Shown: piece after piece, positions 31,543 to 41,288 of the stretch | Layout of the letters: each line of letters opens with the position of its first letter | How positions within the stretch are numbered: position 1 is the first letter of the stretch | NCBI GenBank assembly: GCA_037892765.1 | Contig: JBBKBW010000019.1 | DNA: 49,031 nt | Strand: one strand, 5' to 3' | Source of the DNA: Clostridium_AQ sp900552125 | GTDB taxonomy: Bacteria; Bacillota_I; Bacilli_A; Erysipelotrichales; Erysipelotrichaceae | Notes under the pieces: model-generated | Databases searched by the model: none | What the model was told of the DNA's origin: nothing | The model's input: only the letters and a program-made list of their open reading frames with translations | Position numbers and translations under genes: made by a program

Positions 31543-32616
31543 ATGAATCATAAAATATGTTTAATTTCATTTTCAAATAACGTAGATCATCAAAATGTAA
31601 TTTATAGCATGTTTAATGCTTTATATTCAAAATATAACATATATACGATTGGAATTTCAAATCCAAAGTCCAATATTGCACCAAAAACAGAAAATAATTT
31701 ATATGTAGATTGTCCACTTAGGCCAGGTATTACAAAAGGTACTTTTAATTTTAGATTACTACTTTCAATTAGAAAATGGATAAAGAGTAACAATATAAAA
31801 TATTTGTATTTTGAAAGTCAACATATTTGGAATATGTTCTTAATGCTTATGTGTTTAGGCAATGATAAAATTGTTGCTGTTCATGATGTTATTCCTCATG
31901 ATGGCAATAAATTTATGACTTTATCGAATTTTGTTACATGTCATTTAGCTAATCATATTGTTTTAAGGAACAACCTATTCACTGATATACTATCAAAAAA
32001 ATATCATTTAAAAAAATGTAAAATTTCTAATTTTGAGCCATGGAGAGATTATCCTAATTATGAAGAACCTACTAATTCTAAAGTGATTTTATGTTTCGGA
32101 AGAATACGAAAATATAAAGGATTTGATTTGTTCTCAGAAATAATCAATAAAACACCAGAGATAAAATATAGGATTGTTGGAGAGGCAGATAAAGAATCAA
32201 AATATTTAGTTGATCTTGTAAAAGACTTTAATAATGTATCTTTAAATGATAGCGAAGTTTCTGAGGATGAAATGATTAAAGAATTTAAAGATTGTGATTG
32301 GGTTATTTTACCATATTCAAGTGCAACACAATCTGGTGTTATTACAGATGCATATAGACTTTCAAGACCGGTTATAGCATTTGATGTAGGAGCATTAAGA
32401 GAACAAATTATTGATGGTAAAACAGGTTTTTTAGTTCCTAAAGGTGATGTGAAATCATTTGTAAAAAAACTTAATTATGCAGTTAATATGAATTATGAAG
32501 AATTAGAGAATTTTTCTAGAAATGCATATGATTTTGGTAGTAAGAAATATTCTACCAAAGCTAGAGCGGAAGAATTTTATAATTTAATAATAAATTATAA
32601 GGAGGGAAAAAAATGA
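31543..32616 (+). CDS. Glycosyltransferase, GT4 type
   Basis: 357 aa, GT-B fold. The C-terminal donor domain is clear: VILCFGRIRKYKGFDLFSEII, YRIVGEAD, CDWVILPYSSATQSGVITDAYRLSRPVIAFDVGALREQIIDGKTGFLVPKGD. The N-terminal half has AVHDVIPHDG. The E-x7-E region of retaining GT4 enzymes appears here as SGVITDAYRLSRPVI, so the acid residues are not canonical. It overlaps hddA by 4 bp. Acceptor and donor are unknown; a heptosyltransferase role is possible. Confidence 0.85.
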   Translation: MNHKICLISFSNNVDHQNVIYSMFNALYSKYNIYTIGISNPKSNIAPKTENNLYVDCPLRPGITKGTFNFRLLLSIRKWIKSNNIKYLYFESQHIWNMFLMLMCLGNDKIVAVHDVIPHDGNKFMTLSNFVTCHLANHIVLRNNLFTDILSKKYHLKKCKISNFEPWRDYPNYEEPTNSKVILCFGRIRKYKGFDLFSEIINKTPEIKYRIVGEADKESKYLVDLVKDFNNVSLNDSEVSEDEMIKEFKDCDWVILPYSSATQSGVITDAYRLSRPVIAFDVGALREQIIDGKTGFLVPKGDVKSFVKKLNYAVNMNYEELENFSRNAYDFGSKKYSTKARAEEFYNLIINYKEGKK

Positions 32617-33620
32617 TTATTACAAAGACTCCATTTAGAATGTCTTTTTTTGGTGGTGGTACTGATATGGAAGAGTATTTTAAAAAAAATAAAGGAGCTG
32701 TTATATCTACTACGTTTGACAAATATTGTTATGTGAATGTGAGACATCTGCCAAGATTTTTCGATTGGAGTAATGAATTATCATACTCAAAAACAGAGAG
32801 AGTCACAAATGTTGAAGATATTCAACATCCTACAATTAGAGAGGCAATGAAAATGCTTGACATGAAAGAAATCAGGTTAACATATGAAGCTGATTTACCT
32901 GCGCGTTCTGGATTAGGTACATCTAGCTCTTTTGCAGTAGGAATGTTAAATGCTTTTTATGCACTTAAAGGAAAGTATGCAAATAAGAAAAAATTAGCGG
33001 ATGAAGCGATTTATTTAGAGAGAATACTGTGTAATGAAGCTGGCGGATGGCAAGATCAAATCGCAGCATCATTTGGAGGTTTAAACAGAATTAACTTTGG
33101 GCCTGATGGATACGAAGTTTTACCATTAGTTATTTCGCCAGAAAGAAAAAAAAGATTAAATAGTAATTTGATGATGTTTTTTACTGGCTTTACACGTTTT
33201 TCTTCAGATATTCAAAAGGCAAACAATGTTAATGGCGATGAAAATAAAAGAGCTAAATTGAGAAAAATGTATGAACTAGTAGATGAAGCTGAATTAATTT
33301 TGACAGATCAATCAAAAGATTTAGACGAATTCGGTAGATTGTTAGATTTAACTTGGAGGTTAAAAAAAGGGACAGGAACTTCAATTAGTACCGGAGGTAT
33401 CGATGTTTTATATGAAAAAGGTATCAAAGCAGGAGCTATTGGAGGTAAATTATTAGGAGCAGGTGGAGGAGGTTTTCTAATTTTTTATGTTCAACCAGAA
33501 TTTCAAGACTCAGTTAGGGAAGCTATGAAAGATTTAATGTATATCCCATTTGAATTTGAAGATGGTGGTACTAGGGTTATACATTATACTCCGGAAGAAT
33601 TTGTGTCAAGGGGACGATAG
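32613..33620 (+). CDS. hddA: D-glycero-alpha-D-manno-heptose 7-phosphate kinase
   Basis: 335 aa GHMP kinase: phosphorylates the anomeric carbon of D-glycero-alpha-D-manno-heptose 7-phosphate, giving the 1,7-bisphosphate. It begins with TKTPFRMSFFGGGTDMEEYF, the hallmark of the HddA subgroup. It has the ATP loop PARSGLGTSSSFAVGMLNA (about 96-114), EAGGWQDQIAASFGGLNRINF, and the third motif GGKLLGAGGGGFLIFY. Start: GGAGGG 7-12 bases before ATG, overlapping the preceding gene. The neighbours gmhA and the HddC-GmhB fusion at 45790 complete the pathway. Confidence 0.94.
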   Translation: MIITKTPFRMSFFGGGTDMEEYFKKNKGAVISTTFDKYCYVNVRHLPRFFDWSNELSYSKTERVTNVEDIQHPTIREAMKMLDMKEIRLTYEADLPARSGLGTSSSFAVGMLNAFYALKGKYANKKKLADEAIYLERILCNEAGGWQDQIAASFGGLNRINFGPDGYEVLPLVISPERKKRLNSNLMMFFTGFTRFSSDIQKANNVNGDENKRAKLRKMYELVDEAELILTDQSKDLDEFGRLLDLTWRLKKGTGTSISTGGIDVLYEKGIKAGAIGGKLLGAGGGGFLIFYVQPEFQDSVREAMKDLMYIPFEFEDGGTRVIHYTPEEFVSRGR

Positions 33621-33622
33621 AT

Positions 33623-34270
33623 ATGAATAAATGTTTAAAACATATTGAAATTTTATTTAAAAGATATCCAGAATTAAAAGGACAAGAAGAAAATATATTG
33701 AGTGCATTTAATATTCTTAAAGAATGTTATAAAGATAATGGAAAGTTACTAGTTGCAGGTAATGGAGGTTCTGCAGCAGATTCTGAACATATTGTAGGTG
33801 AACTTATGAAGGGGTTTGAAAAAAAGCGAAACTTGTCTGATGAGTTCAAAAATTCTTTAAAGAAAATAGATTTTGAGATGGGAACAGTGTTAGGAGATAA
33901 TTTGCAAATTGGACTTCCAGCAATTGCTTTGGATGGACATTATGCTTTGTCGACAGCATATATGAATGATTGTGAACCATTGCTCTGTTTTGCTCAGCAA
34001 GTTAATGGATACGGAAATAAAAATGATGTTTTTTTAGGTATTTCTACTTCAGGAAATTCAAAAAATATATTATATGCAGCAACTGTTGCAAAAGCAAAGG
34101 GAATTAAAGTAATCGGGTTAACTGGATTGAATGATTCAAAACTATCAAAAATTGCAGATGTTACAATCAGATCTACTCAAACAAGAACATATATGATTCA
34201 AGAACATCATTTACCTATATATCATTGTTTGTGTTTGATGCTAGAGGAAGAATTTTTTGGAGGTAAATAA
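33623..34270 (+). CDS. gmhA: Sedoheptulose 7-phosphate isomerase
   Basis: 215 aa SIS-domain protein converting sedoheptulose 7-phosphate to D-glycero-D-manno-heptose 7-phosphate, the first committed step. Motifs: LLVAGNGGSAADSEHIVGELMKGF, PAIALDGHYALSTAYMND, FLGISTSGNSKNILYAA and TRTYMIQEHHLPIYHCLCLMLEE with the active-site His. Two bp follow hddA. Longer than E. coli GmhA (192 aa), with an inserted segment after the first motif (KKRNLSDEFKNSLKKIDFEMG) of a kind seen in GDP-pathway versions. Confidence 0.94.
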   Translation: MNKCLKHIEILFKRYPELKGQEENILSAFNILKECYKDNGKLLVAGNGGSAADSEHIVGELMKGFEKKRNLSDEFKNSLKKIDFEMGTVLGDNLQIGLPAIALDGHYALSTAYMNDCEPLLCFAQQVNGYGNKNDVFLGISTSGNSKNILYAATVAKAKGIKVIGLTGLNDSKLSKIADVTIRSTQTRTYMIQEHHLPIYHCLCLMLEEEFFGGK

Positions 34271-34271
34271 G

Positions 34272-35243
34272 ATGAATGTATTAGTTACTGGTGCTGGAGG
34301 GATGGTAGGCTCTCATTTAGTAGAAATTCTATATGAAAGAGGAGATAATGTTATCGGAATATGGCATAAAAATAAAAAAAATATTGAACAAGTTAAAGTC
34401 CCTGTAAATTTTGTACAATGTGATTTAAGATATGCGCAAGGCATTGATGAAATAATTATGGATAATATGCCTGAACAAATTTACCATTTAGCAGCACAAA
34501 GTTATCCTACAGTATCGTGGGTAAGTCCGACTGAAACTATAGATGTCAACATAAATTCAACAATTAATATTTTTGAAGCTATAAAAAAGGTGAGAAAATA
34601 TAAAAAAACCAATTATGATCCTATAGTAGTAGTTGCTTGCTCAAGTGCTGAATATGGGGAAACTTTAAATCGGTTGGAAGGAAATGGAGAAATTTATGTT
34701 AAAGAATCTAATGAATTATTGCCATTGCATCCTTATGGTGTCAGTAAAGTAGGTCAAGATTTAATTTCGTTCCAATATTTTATGAATGACAAGATAAGAT
34801 GCATAAGGGCAAGAATCTTTAATTCTACAGGTACTAGAAAAGTAAATGATGTTACATCTGATTTTACTTATAGAGCTGTACAAGCTGAACGTACAGGTAA
34901 TTATGAATTAAGAGTTGGTAATCTTGAAACTAAAAGAGCAATCATGGATCAAAGAGACTTAATAAAAGCTTTACTTTTACTTGCTGAAAAAGGTGTTGCA
35001 GGTGAAGTATATAATATTTCTTCAGAATATATTTATAAAATGAGCGATATTGTTTCTATTATTGAAAAGCAAATAAATCATAAACTAACTATAATTGTTG
35101 ATCAGAAATTAATACGTCCTACAGATGAAAAAATAATAGTAGGAGATGTTGCAAAATTGAAGAATGATACAGGATGGGAACAGGATATAAAAATGGAGCA
35201 AACTATTGCTGATATGTTGGAATATTGGAGAAAAAATAATTAA
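34272..35243 (+). CDS. GDP-mannose 4,6-dehydratase-like SDR, probably acting on GDP-heptose
   Basis: 323 aa. NAD(P) site VLVTGAGGMVGSHLVEILYERG, then YHLAAQSYPTVSWVSPTETIDVNINSTINIFEAI (family signature), CSSAEYG, and the catalytic YGVSKVGQDLISFQYF; later ARIFNSTGTRK and RAIMDQRD. ATG 34272 with GGAGG upstream. Known relatives dehydrate GDP-mannose, or GDP-heptose in the DmhA enzymes of 6-deoxyheptose pathways. Because it sits directly after hddA and gmhA, a GDP-6-deoxy-heptose route is the best guess, but the mannose reaction cannot be excluded. Confidence 0.85.
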   Translation: MNVLVTGAGGMVGSHLVEILYERGDNVIGIWHKNKKNIEQVKVPVNFVQCDLRYAQGIDEIIMDNMPEQIYHLAAQSYPTVSWVSPTETIDVNINSTINIFEAIKKVRKYKKTNYDPIVVVACSSAEYGETLNRLEGNGEIYVKESNELLPLHPYGVSKVGQDLISFQYFMNDKIRCIRARIFNSTGTRKVNDVTSDFTYRAVQAERTGNYELRVGNLETKRAIMDQRDLIKALLLLAEKGVAGEVYNISSEYIYKMSDIVSIIEKQINHKLTIIVDQKLIRPTDEKIIVGDVAKLKNDTGWEQDIKMEQTIADMLEYWRKNN

Positions 35244-35302
35244 GTATATTAAATCCAATTTTCAAAATTATATTAATGTAAAAGAGAAAGGAAATATTTT
35301 TA

Positions 35303-36127
35303 ATGAAAAAAGTTTTAATAGTTATATTGAATTATAAGACTTATGAAATGACTTTAAATTTAATCAATGAATTAAACACTTTGGATAGATCTTTGTTTGA
35401 TATTTATGTTGTAGATAATAACTCGACGAATGAATCTGCAAATATATTAGAAGAATATTCTGAAAAACTAGATTTCTATTTATATAAAAATGAAGTGAAT
35501 TCAGGATATGCGTGCGGAAATAATATTGGATTAAGATATTCTATAAAAAATCATTATAAATATTCCTTGATTATGAATAACGATTTGAAAATTATTGATA
35601 AACTATTTTTGGAAAAAATGGTTAATGAGATAGAAAAAAATCCTAATATTGGATGTGTCGGTCCTAAAATTTTTAGCTTAGATAACATTATTGTACCTCC
35701 TTACTGTGACAGACCTTCATTTTTTTCAATGACGATTGGAATGGGAATTGAAAAAAGAAAAAGAGCTAAATATAATACAAAATCCAGATTTGTTTATAGA
35801 GTTTTTGGGTGCTGTATGTTATTGAACAATCAATTAATTAGTAAAGTTGATTTGCTTGATGAAAGAACATTTTTATATTGTGAAGAGGATATTTTGGCAG
35901 AAAAATTTATTAAAAATAATATAAAAACGTATTATTGTTCAGAAGCAAGCATAGTGCATATGGAATCAAGTACAGTGAAAAAAGAAACTAGAAACAGGAT
36001 GTTGTCAAGGTTTAAACCTTTTATTGATAGTTTTGATTTGTATTTAAGAGAATATAGGGAGTTTAATGAATTAAAAATTTTGTTATGTAAACTTTTTAGG
36101 TTACTGGTTTTATATATAAGAGGCTAG
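35303..36127 (+). CDS. Glycosyltransferase family 2
   Basis: 274 aa GT-A fold inverting enzyme: VLIVILNYKTYEMTLNLI, IYVVDNNSTNESANILEEY, VNSGYACGNNIGLRYSI, LIMNNDLKI (the metal-binding position, here NDL), VFGCCMLLNN and LDERTFLYCEEDILAEKF. This arrangement is typical of rhamnosyltransferase-like family 2 enzymes of surface polysaccharides. A possible AGAAAGG ribosome site lies upstream. Specificity unknown. Confidence 0.88.
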   Translation: MKKVLIVILNYKTYEMTLNLINELNTLDRSLFDIYVVDNNSTNESANILEEYSEKLDFYLYKNEVNSGYACGNNIGLRYSIKNHYKYSLIMNNDLKIIDKLFLEKMVNEIEKNPNIGCVGPKIFSLDNIIVPPYCDRPSFFSMTIGMGIEKRKRAKYNTKSRFVYRVFGCCMLLNNQLISKVDLLDERTFLYCEEDILAEKFIKNNIKTYYCSEASIVHMESSTVKKETRNRMLSRFKPFIDSFDLYLREYREFNELKILLCKLFRLLVLYIRG

Positions 36128-36180
36128 AATATATGATATTGATTTAAACAGCCATTTTTACTATTTTGGGAGGTTTAGAG

Positions 36181-37398
36181 ATGTCGTTAATATTTTCTAC
36201 AATAACGTTATCTTTTCTATTTAATGTACTTAGAAAGAGAAAAAAAAGATTTGTATATTTAGTATTGATATCAACTTTTTCTTTATGTCTCTTTTCATTG
36301 ATTTTGAATCTTTATTTGAAGAATGTAATTGGATGGGAATATGGAGTTGCTGGTGCAGATCTGTCAGCCCATTTTAATGCTGCAAAAGCTATTGATAGTG
36401 GATTTAAGATAGACCAGCTTTATTTAGTTCACTATAGATTCGAAATGAATTTTCAAAATTTATGTTATTTCATTTATTCCTACATTTTATATGTTTTTTT
36501 ATATTGCCCAACAATAATTGATATAGAGTTTTCTTTACATATATTTTATTTTGTACAAATATTAATTGCGGTTTTAAGTTCAATTAATTTCGCTGATTTT
36601 TTTGCAAAAGAAGATAAATATAAAAAGTATATTTTTATATTCTTTATAAGTTGTAGTGCTATTGGTCAAATGGCTTCTGTTTTAATGAGAGATATATGGA
36701 TTGTTTTTTTTATGTCATTATATTTTCTTGAATTAAAAAAAGAAAAGAAACGATTATCAATAATTATAGTTTTAAATATTATTCTTTTTATTTTGAGAAA
36801 TTATATGATTTTTATAACAATACCATTATTTTTTCATTATTTTTTTCCTAATAAAAAATATGATTTAATTTCATCCTTTTCTTTAACAGGAGTTTTAATA
36901 TTTGGTAATCAAATAATATCAAATTTCGCGAGATTATTCTCTATTAGATGGGTATTTGATTTTGATTTTAATGTTTTATCTTTATTTGAATTTTTTATGT
37001 TTCCTAATATTCTAACACAGTCATACAATGTACAACATCCTAATACATCTTACCATTATTTATTCGGCGGTAATACTGAGTTTATATATTATTTATTAGC
37101 ATGTTGGAATTGTTTTGTTTACCCAGTATGTATATACGGTTTTTATAAGAATCTAAAATATAAAAACATAAGAGAAACATGCATTTGGGGTATTATGATT
37201 ATAAACATAGCTTTACTATATGGTATTTTTTATGATTCAGTTTCTGAACCAAGACATAAATTAATGATAATTTATTCTTTAGCATATTTCTATTCAATAG
37301 GTATTTCTAAAATTAATAAAAAAATATTGATAATACTCTGGATGATTATATTTTATTCTCTATTCTTTATTTATATTTTGAAAGGAACTATTATATGA
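36181..37398 (+). CDS. Multi-spanning membrane protein, candidate polysaccharide polymerase (Wzy)
   Basis: 405 aa from ATG 36181 (GGGAGG upstream; an in-frame TTG at 36166 overlaps it). About ten to eleven membrane helices over most of the length, with a periplasmic-type loop at about 48-85 (GWEYGVAGADLSAHFNAAKAIDSG). No signature exists that proves Wzy, but the locus needs one, the size and topology fit, and this is the only unassigned polytopic protein in it. It overlaps the following gene by 4 bp. Confidence 0.7.
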   Translation: MSLIFSTITLSFLFNVLRKRKKRFVYLVLISTFSLCLFSLILNLYLKNVIGWEYGVAGADLSAHFNAAKAIDSGFKIDQLYLVHYRFEMNFQNLCYFIYSYILYVFLYCPTIIDIEFSLHIFYFVQILIAVLSSINFADFFAKEDKYKKYIFIFFISCSAIGQMASVLMRDIWIVFFMSLYFLELKKEKKRLSIIIVLNIILFILRNYMIFITIPLFFHYFFPNKKYDLISSFSLTGVLIFGNQIISNFARLFSIRWVFDFDFNVLSLFEFFMFPNILTQSYNVQHPNTSYHYLFGGNTEFIYYLLACWNCFVYPVCIYGFYKNLKYKNIRETCIWGIMIINIALLYGIFYDSVSEPRHKLMIIYSLAYFYSIGISKINKKILIILWMIIFYSLFFIYILKGTII

Positions 37399-38603
37399 AA
37401 AAAATATTATATGTATCAAATTGCGCACCCTATTCCTCAGTAAAACATGCTGGTGGAAAAACATTTAATTATTATATTAATTCATTATCCAAATGCCGAA
37501 AGTATGATATTAGATGTATTTCTTTTTGCAAAGAAGAGGAAATGAATGATATCAATCGTGATATGCCTGAAAATATTAATATGATTTCGATAGTAACAAA
37601 AGGTGGGATAATATTAAATTTAAAAAGAATATTATTTGATTTTATTGGTATATTATTCAATAAACCAAAATGCGAAGGATCATATTATAAGTTTAATAAA
37701 ATATATAAAGAACTTTTATTGTTAAAAAAACAAAGTTTTTTTCCGGATATAATAGTATTAGAATGGACTAATATTGTTTTATTAGCTGAATATATCTCTT
37801 TTCTTTTTCCAAAAGCAAGATTGATTGCATCTGAACATGATGTTAGTTTTTTAGGGATAGAAAGAAAGATAAGTACTTCTAAACTTTTCAAAAATTATAA
37901 AAAGAAAAAACTAGAACAATATAAAAGACTAGAGATTTTATCCTTAGATAAGTGTATAGCAATATTGGTTCAAAATGAAAAAGATAAAAATTTATTAAAA
38001 GCTAGCGGAATTAACGCAAATAAGATATTTGAAATTTCACCGTATTTTCATAATATGTCTTATATTGAAAGAAAAAAAACTAATAACAACATATTGTTTT
38101 GGGGAGCTATGTATAGGGCGGAAAATTACGAAGCTGCTATATGGTTTATTAAGAATGTCATGCCATTAATAAAAGAAGAAGATTGCAAATTTATAGTTGC
38201 AGGGAATAAACCTCCTAAAAAGCTTAAAAAATTAGCAAGTGACAAAGTAATTATTACAGGATTCATTGATGATGAATCACCTTTCTTTGAACAATCTCTA
38301 TGTTTTGTATCTCCTCTTCTGACTGGAGCAGGTGTTAAAGTAAAAGTTATTGAGGCATTATCGGCAGGAATACCAATCTTAACAAATAAGATTGGTATAG
38401 AAGGGATTCCAGCGGAAGACAATATTTCATATTTTCATTGTGAAAAGCCTGATGAGTATGCAGAATGTATAAATAAACTAATTTTAGGAAAATATGATAT
38501 TGATGCACTATCCGAAAACCAAAAGTCTCTAGTTTCTAGACACTATAATTTAGAAAAATCGGAAATTATATATAGGAGAGTAATTGAAAATGATTTTGAT
38601 TAA
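37395..38603 (+). CDS. Glycosyltransferase, GT4 type
   Basis: 402 aa, GT-B fold. N-terminal acceptor domain with NCAPYSSVKHAGGKTFNYYINSL and LIASEHDVSFLGIERK; C-terminal NNILFWGAMYRAENYEAAIWFIKNVMPLI, FIVAGNKPPKKL, ITGFIDDESPFFEQSLCFVSPLLTGAGVKVKVIEALSAGIPILTNKIGIEGI. The latter is close to the E-x7-E pattern of retaining enzymes. It overlaps both neighbours, so it is translationally coupled. Confidence 0.9.
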   Translation: MKKILYVSNCAPYSSVKHAGGKTFNYYINSLSKCRKYDIRCISFCKEEEMNDINRDMPENINMISIVTKGGIILNLKRILFDFIGILFNKPKCEGSYYKFNKIYKELLLLKKQSFFPDIIVLEWTNIVLLAEYISFLFPKARLIASEHDVSFLGIERKISTSKLFKNYKKKKLEQYKRLEILSLDKCIAILVQNEKDKNLLKASGINANKIFEISPYFHNMSYIERKKTNNNILFWGAMYRAENYEAAIWFIKNVMPLIKEEDCKFIVAGNKPPKKLKKLASDKVIITGFIDDESPFFEQSLCFVSPLLTGAGVKVKVIEALSAGIPILTNKIGIEGIPAEDNISYFHCEKPDEYAECINKLILGKYDIDALSENQKSLVSRHYNLEKSEIIYRRVIENDFD

Positions 38604-39678
38604 CAATGATAAACGAGTAGTATTATATGACAATATAAGAATAATTGCCACAATTTTGGTTGTAATAGGGCATGCTACAACTTTATCAGTAGTTAATGGA
38701 ATTGATATCTATCAACCTTTTATTTCAAATAATGTAAGTAATATACTTTTACTAATTAAAAATTTAATTTATAGTTTTCATATGCCGTTATTTGTATTTT
38801 TATCCGGTTGCACTTTTTCTTTAAGTTATAATGGAGAAAATGCATTTGATTGGATAAAAAGAAAGGGAAAATTATACATTCGTGATTATTTGCTAATATC
38901 TTTACTTGTGTATATACCATTACGTCTATTGTTTGGTTATTATGGGAACAATATAAACTTATTAAACATACTCTTTAATGATGTTTTTTTAGGAAAAGAT
39001 ATTAATTATTTGTGGTATTTAATCATGCTATTTAATGTTTCTATTATTATGAGAATATTAATTAAGTCTCGACTAAATAGAAAGAAATATATTGTTTTAT
39101 TTTTGACATTATTGTTATCTATATTACAATTTAGTTTACCAGTTTTACCGTTTCAACTTCATAGAACAATGGAGTTCTTATTTTGGTTCTATTTAGGTAG
39201 TATATTTGAGGAAAATCGCAAATTTATTATTAAATCAATTAATAGATTTAATAATAATATTTTATTTTTAATTAGTATATTATCTTTTATGGTTTTGTTT
39301 ATAGCATTTAGATACTTAGATACAACTCACTTTGTAGTGAATATAGTAATCTTTGTAAAATTATTTAAAATGGTTGTGAGATATATGCTTGAACTTAGTG
39401 GGATAATATTAATTATCATAATATGCGATAAAATAGGTAATATAAAATGTTTTTTGTGTAATAAAATAAAAGAAAATTCATATTTTATATATTTAGTCCA
39501 TGTGCCTTCAATTATTTTGTTCTCCAAATTAATCGAAATTATTCTTCCAAAAGAATATATTAATAATTATATATATTTTTTTTTGATTATTCTAAAAATG
39601 TTATTTGGCTTATTGGTCCCAATAATTATAAAAATGATATTTAAAATGATGAGAGGTTATCAAAATGCAAATAAATAA
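38590..39678 (+). CDS. Acyltransferase family 3 (membrane O-acetyltransferase)
   Basis: 362 aa with about ten membrane helices. Probably O-acetylates the polysaccharide repeat. Family pattern at the N terminus: LYDNIRIIATILVVIGHATTLS with the conserved His, then SFHMPLFVFLSGCTFSLSYN and LWYLIMLFNVSIIMRIL; near the C terminus NSYFIYLVHVPSIILFS. ATG 38590 has GGAGAG about 9 bases before it; the in-frame TTG 38584 is closer to that site. It overlaps the preceding glycosyltransferase gene by 14 bp. Confidence 0.88.
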   Translation: MILINNDKRVVLYDNIRIIATILVVIGHATTLSVVNGIDIYQPFISNNVSNILLLIKNLIYSFHMPLFVFLSGCTFSLSYNGENAFDWIKRKGKLYIRDYLLISLLVYIPLRLLFGYYGNNINLLNILFNDVFLGKDINYLWYLIMLFNVSIIMRILIKSRLNRKKYIVLFLTLLLSILQFSLPVLPFQLHRTMEFLFWFYLGSIFEENRKFIIKSINRFNNNILFLISILSFMVLFIAFRYLDTTHFVVNIVIFVKLFKMVVRYMLELSGIILIIIICDKIGNIKCFLCNKIKENSYFIYLVHVPSIILFSKLIEIILPKEYINNYIYFFLIILKMLFGLLVPIIIKMIFKMMRGYQNANK

Positions 39679-39737
39679 AAATTTAATTAATTATAAAATT
39701 TCCGAGTTTTTCTGTATATATTATGGAGAAATAAGTA

Positions 39738-41141
39738 ATGAATCATAATTCCAAACTAGTTAGAAATACTATAATATATGGAATTGGAAATTTAGGTTCA
39801 AAAATACTTTCATATGTAATGGTATTAGTATATTCATATTATATTACTCCAGAAGAATTAGGATATTATGATGTAGTGTTAACTACAATATCAATGCTGC
39901 AACCATTAATAATTTGTCAAATAAATGAAGGAGTTTTCAGGTTCTTGCTTGATTCTAATGCTGAAGAGAATAAAGATGTTATTGGAGGAAGTATAAAGTT
40001 TTTATGTTTAACAACATTAGTATCAGAAATTATATTTGGTATATTTTGCTTGTTTGTAAATGTAAATTATTCTTTATCTATTGCCCTATTATTAATTACA
40101 TCGATATTTTTCTCTTTATTTCAAGACGTAGTTAGAGGTTTAGGAAAGAATAATGAATATGCATTATATGGTGTTTTAAACAGCGTTGTTATGTTATTTA
40201 TTGAAATTATAGGTTTAATTGTCTTTAAATTAGGTGTTAGAGCATTAATTATTTCAAAAGTATTTGCCTATGGTGTTTGTGTGTTAGTAATTTATATTAA
40301 ACACCCTGAATTTAAAGCTTCTTTAAAACTTAAATATAATTTAATTAAGTTAAAAGAAATGCTAAAATATTCATTACCTCTAGTCCCTAATACAATTTGC
40401 TGGTGGGTTGTTAATTCGTCTGATAGATATATAATTTTATTTTCTTTAGGCGCATCTTACAACGGATTGTATTCGATGGCAACAAAATTTCCTACAATAT
40501 TAACTACTATTACCAGCATTTTTTATTTAGCATGGCAAGAATCTGCTATTAAAGCTTATGGATCTAGTGATTGTGATAAATTTTTTAGCTCGATTTTCAG
40601 GAAGTATTATATTTTATTATTTACTTTGTGTATATGTGCAATACCAATTACGAAAATAGTAATAGAACTATTTGTATCAAATTTATATATAGATGCATGG
40701 AAATATACTGGATTTCTTTACTTAGGAGCAGTATTTAGTGCCTTAAGTAGTTTTTTAGGAATTGGCTATCAAATATCTAAAGAAACAAGTAAAAGTGTAG
40801 TGACGACAATTTTTGCGGCTTTTATAAACTTCGCAATAAATATTCTTTTTATTCAAGTAATAGGTTTACAAGCTGCTAGCCTATCTACGTTTTTAGCATA
40901 TTTTTTCTTAGTATTTATACGAATAAAGCATTCTAAACGATATTTTACATTAAATGTAAAATGGATGGAATTTTACATGTTATTTGTTATTTCTATAATA
41001 TATATATTAGTAATATTAAATGTATCTAGTTTATACTTTAGCATTATTTTAGAAGTGATAAGTATTGTCATATTCTTGAAATTTAATTATCAAATTATAG
41101 AGCCATACTTAAAAAAATTTTTTATTAAAGAAAACAAATAG
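39738..41141 (+). CDS. wzx: Polysaccharide flippase, Wzx family
   Basis: 467 aa with about 12-14 membrane helices in the MATE/MVF-like pattern of lipid-linked oligosaccharide flippases: RNTIIYGIGNLGSKILSYVMVLVYSYYITPEELGYYDVVLTTISML at the N terminus, then LKYSLPLVPNTICWWVVNSSDRYIILFSLG in the middle. Moves undecaprenyl-linked repeat units across the membrane for polymerisation. GGAG lies upstream. It is the last gene before the group II intron. Confidence 0.9.
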   Translation: MNHNSKLVRNTIIYGIGNLGSKILSYVMVLVYSYYITPEELGYYDVVLTTISMLQPLIICQINEGVFRFLLDSNAEENKDVIGGSIKFLCLTTLVSEIIFGIFCLFVNVNYSLSIALLLITSIFFSLFQDVVRGLGKNNEYALYGVLNSVVMLFIEIIGLIVFKLGVRALIISKVFAYGVCVLVIYIKHPEFKASLKLKYNLIKLKEMLKYSLPLVPNTICWWVVNSSDRYIILFSLGASYNGLYSMATKFPTILTTITSIFYLAWQESAIKAYGSSDCDKFFSSIFRKYYILLFTLCICAIPITKIVIELFVSNLYIDAWKYTGFLYLGAVFSALSSFLGIGYQISKETSKSVVTTIFAAFINFAINILFIQVIGLQAASLSTFLAYFFLVFIRIKHSKRYFTLNVKWMEFYMLFVISIIYILVILNVSSLYFSIILEVISIVIFLKFNYQIIEPYLKKFFIKENK

Positions 41142-41218
41142 AATATGTAGTATGACTTATGTATGTTATATATTCTTAGGAGATATATCTTGTATATAAT
41201 AACAGATGTAATGAAATA

Positions 41219-41283
41219 GGCGAAGTCTAAAGACCTCGCCCCTTCCCGAACCGTACGGGCACCTTTCAATGCATACGGCTCTC
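41219..41283 (-). ncRNA. Group II intron domains V and VI
   Basis: On the minus strand, domain V (41242-41283) reads GAGCCGTATGC, then GAAAG, then CGTACGGTTC: a hairpin with the catalytic AGC triad and a GAAA-type loop. Domain VI (41219-41240) is the hairpin GGCGAGGTC-ttta-GACTTCGCC. Confidence 0.85.
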
Positions 41284-41288
41284 CATTT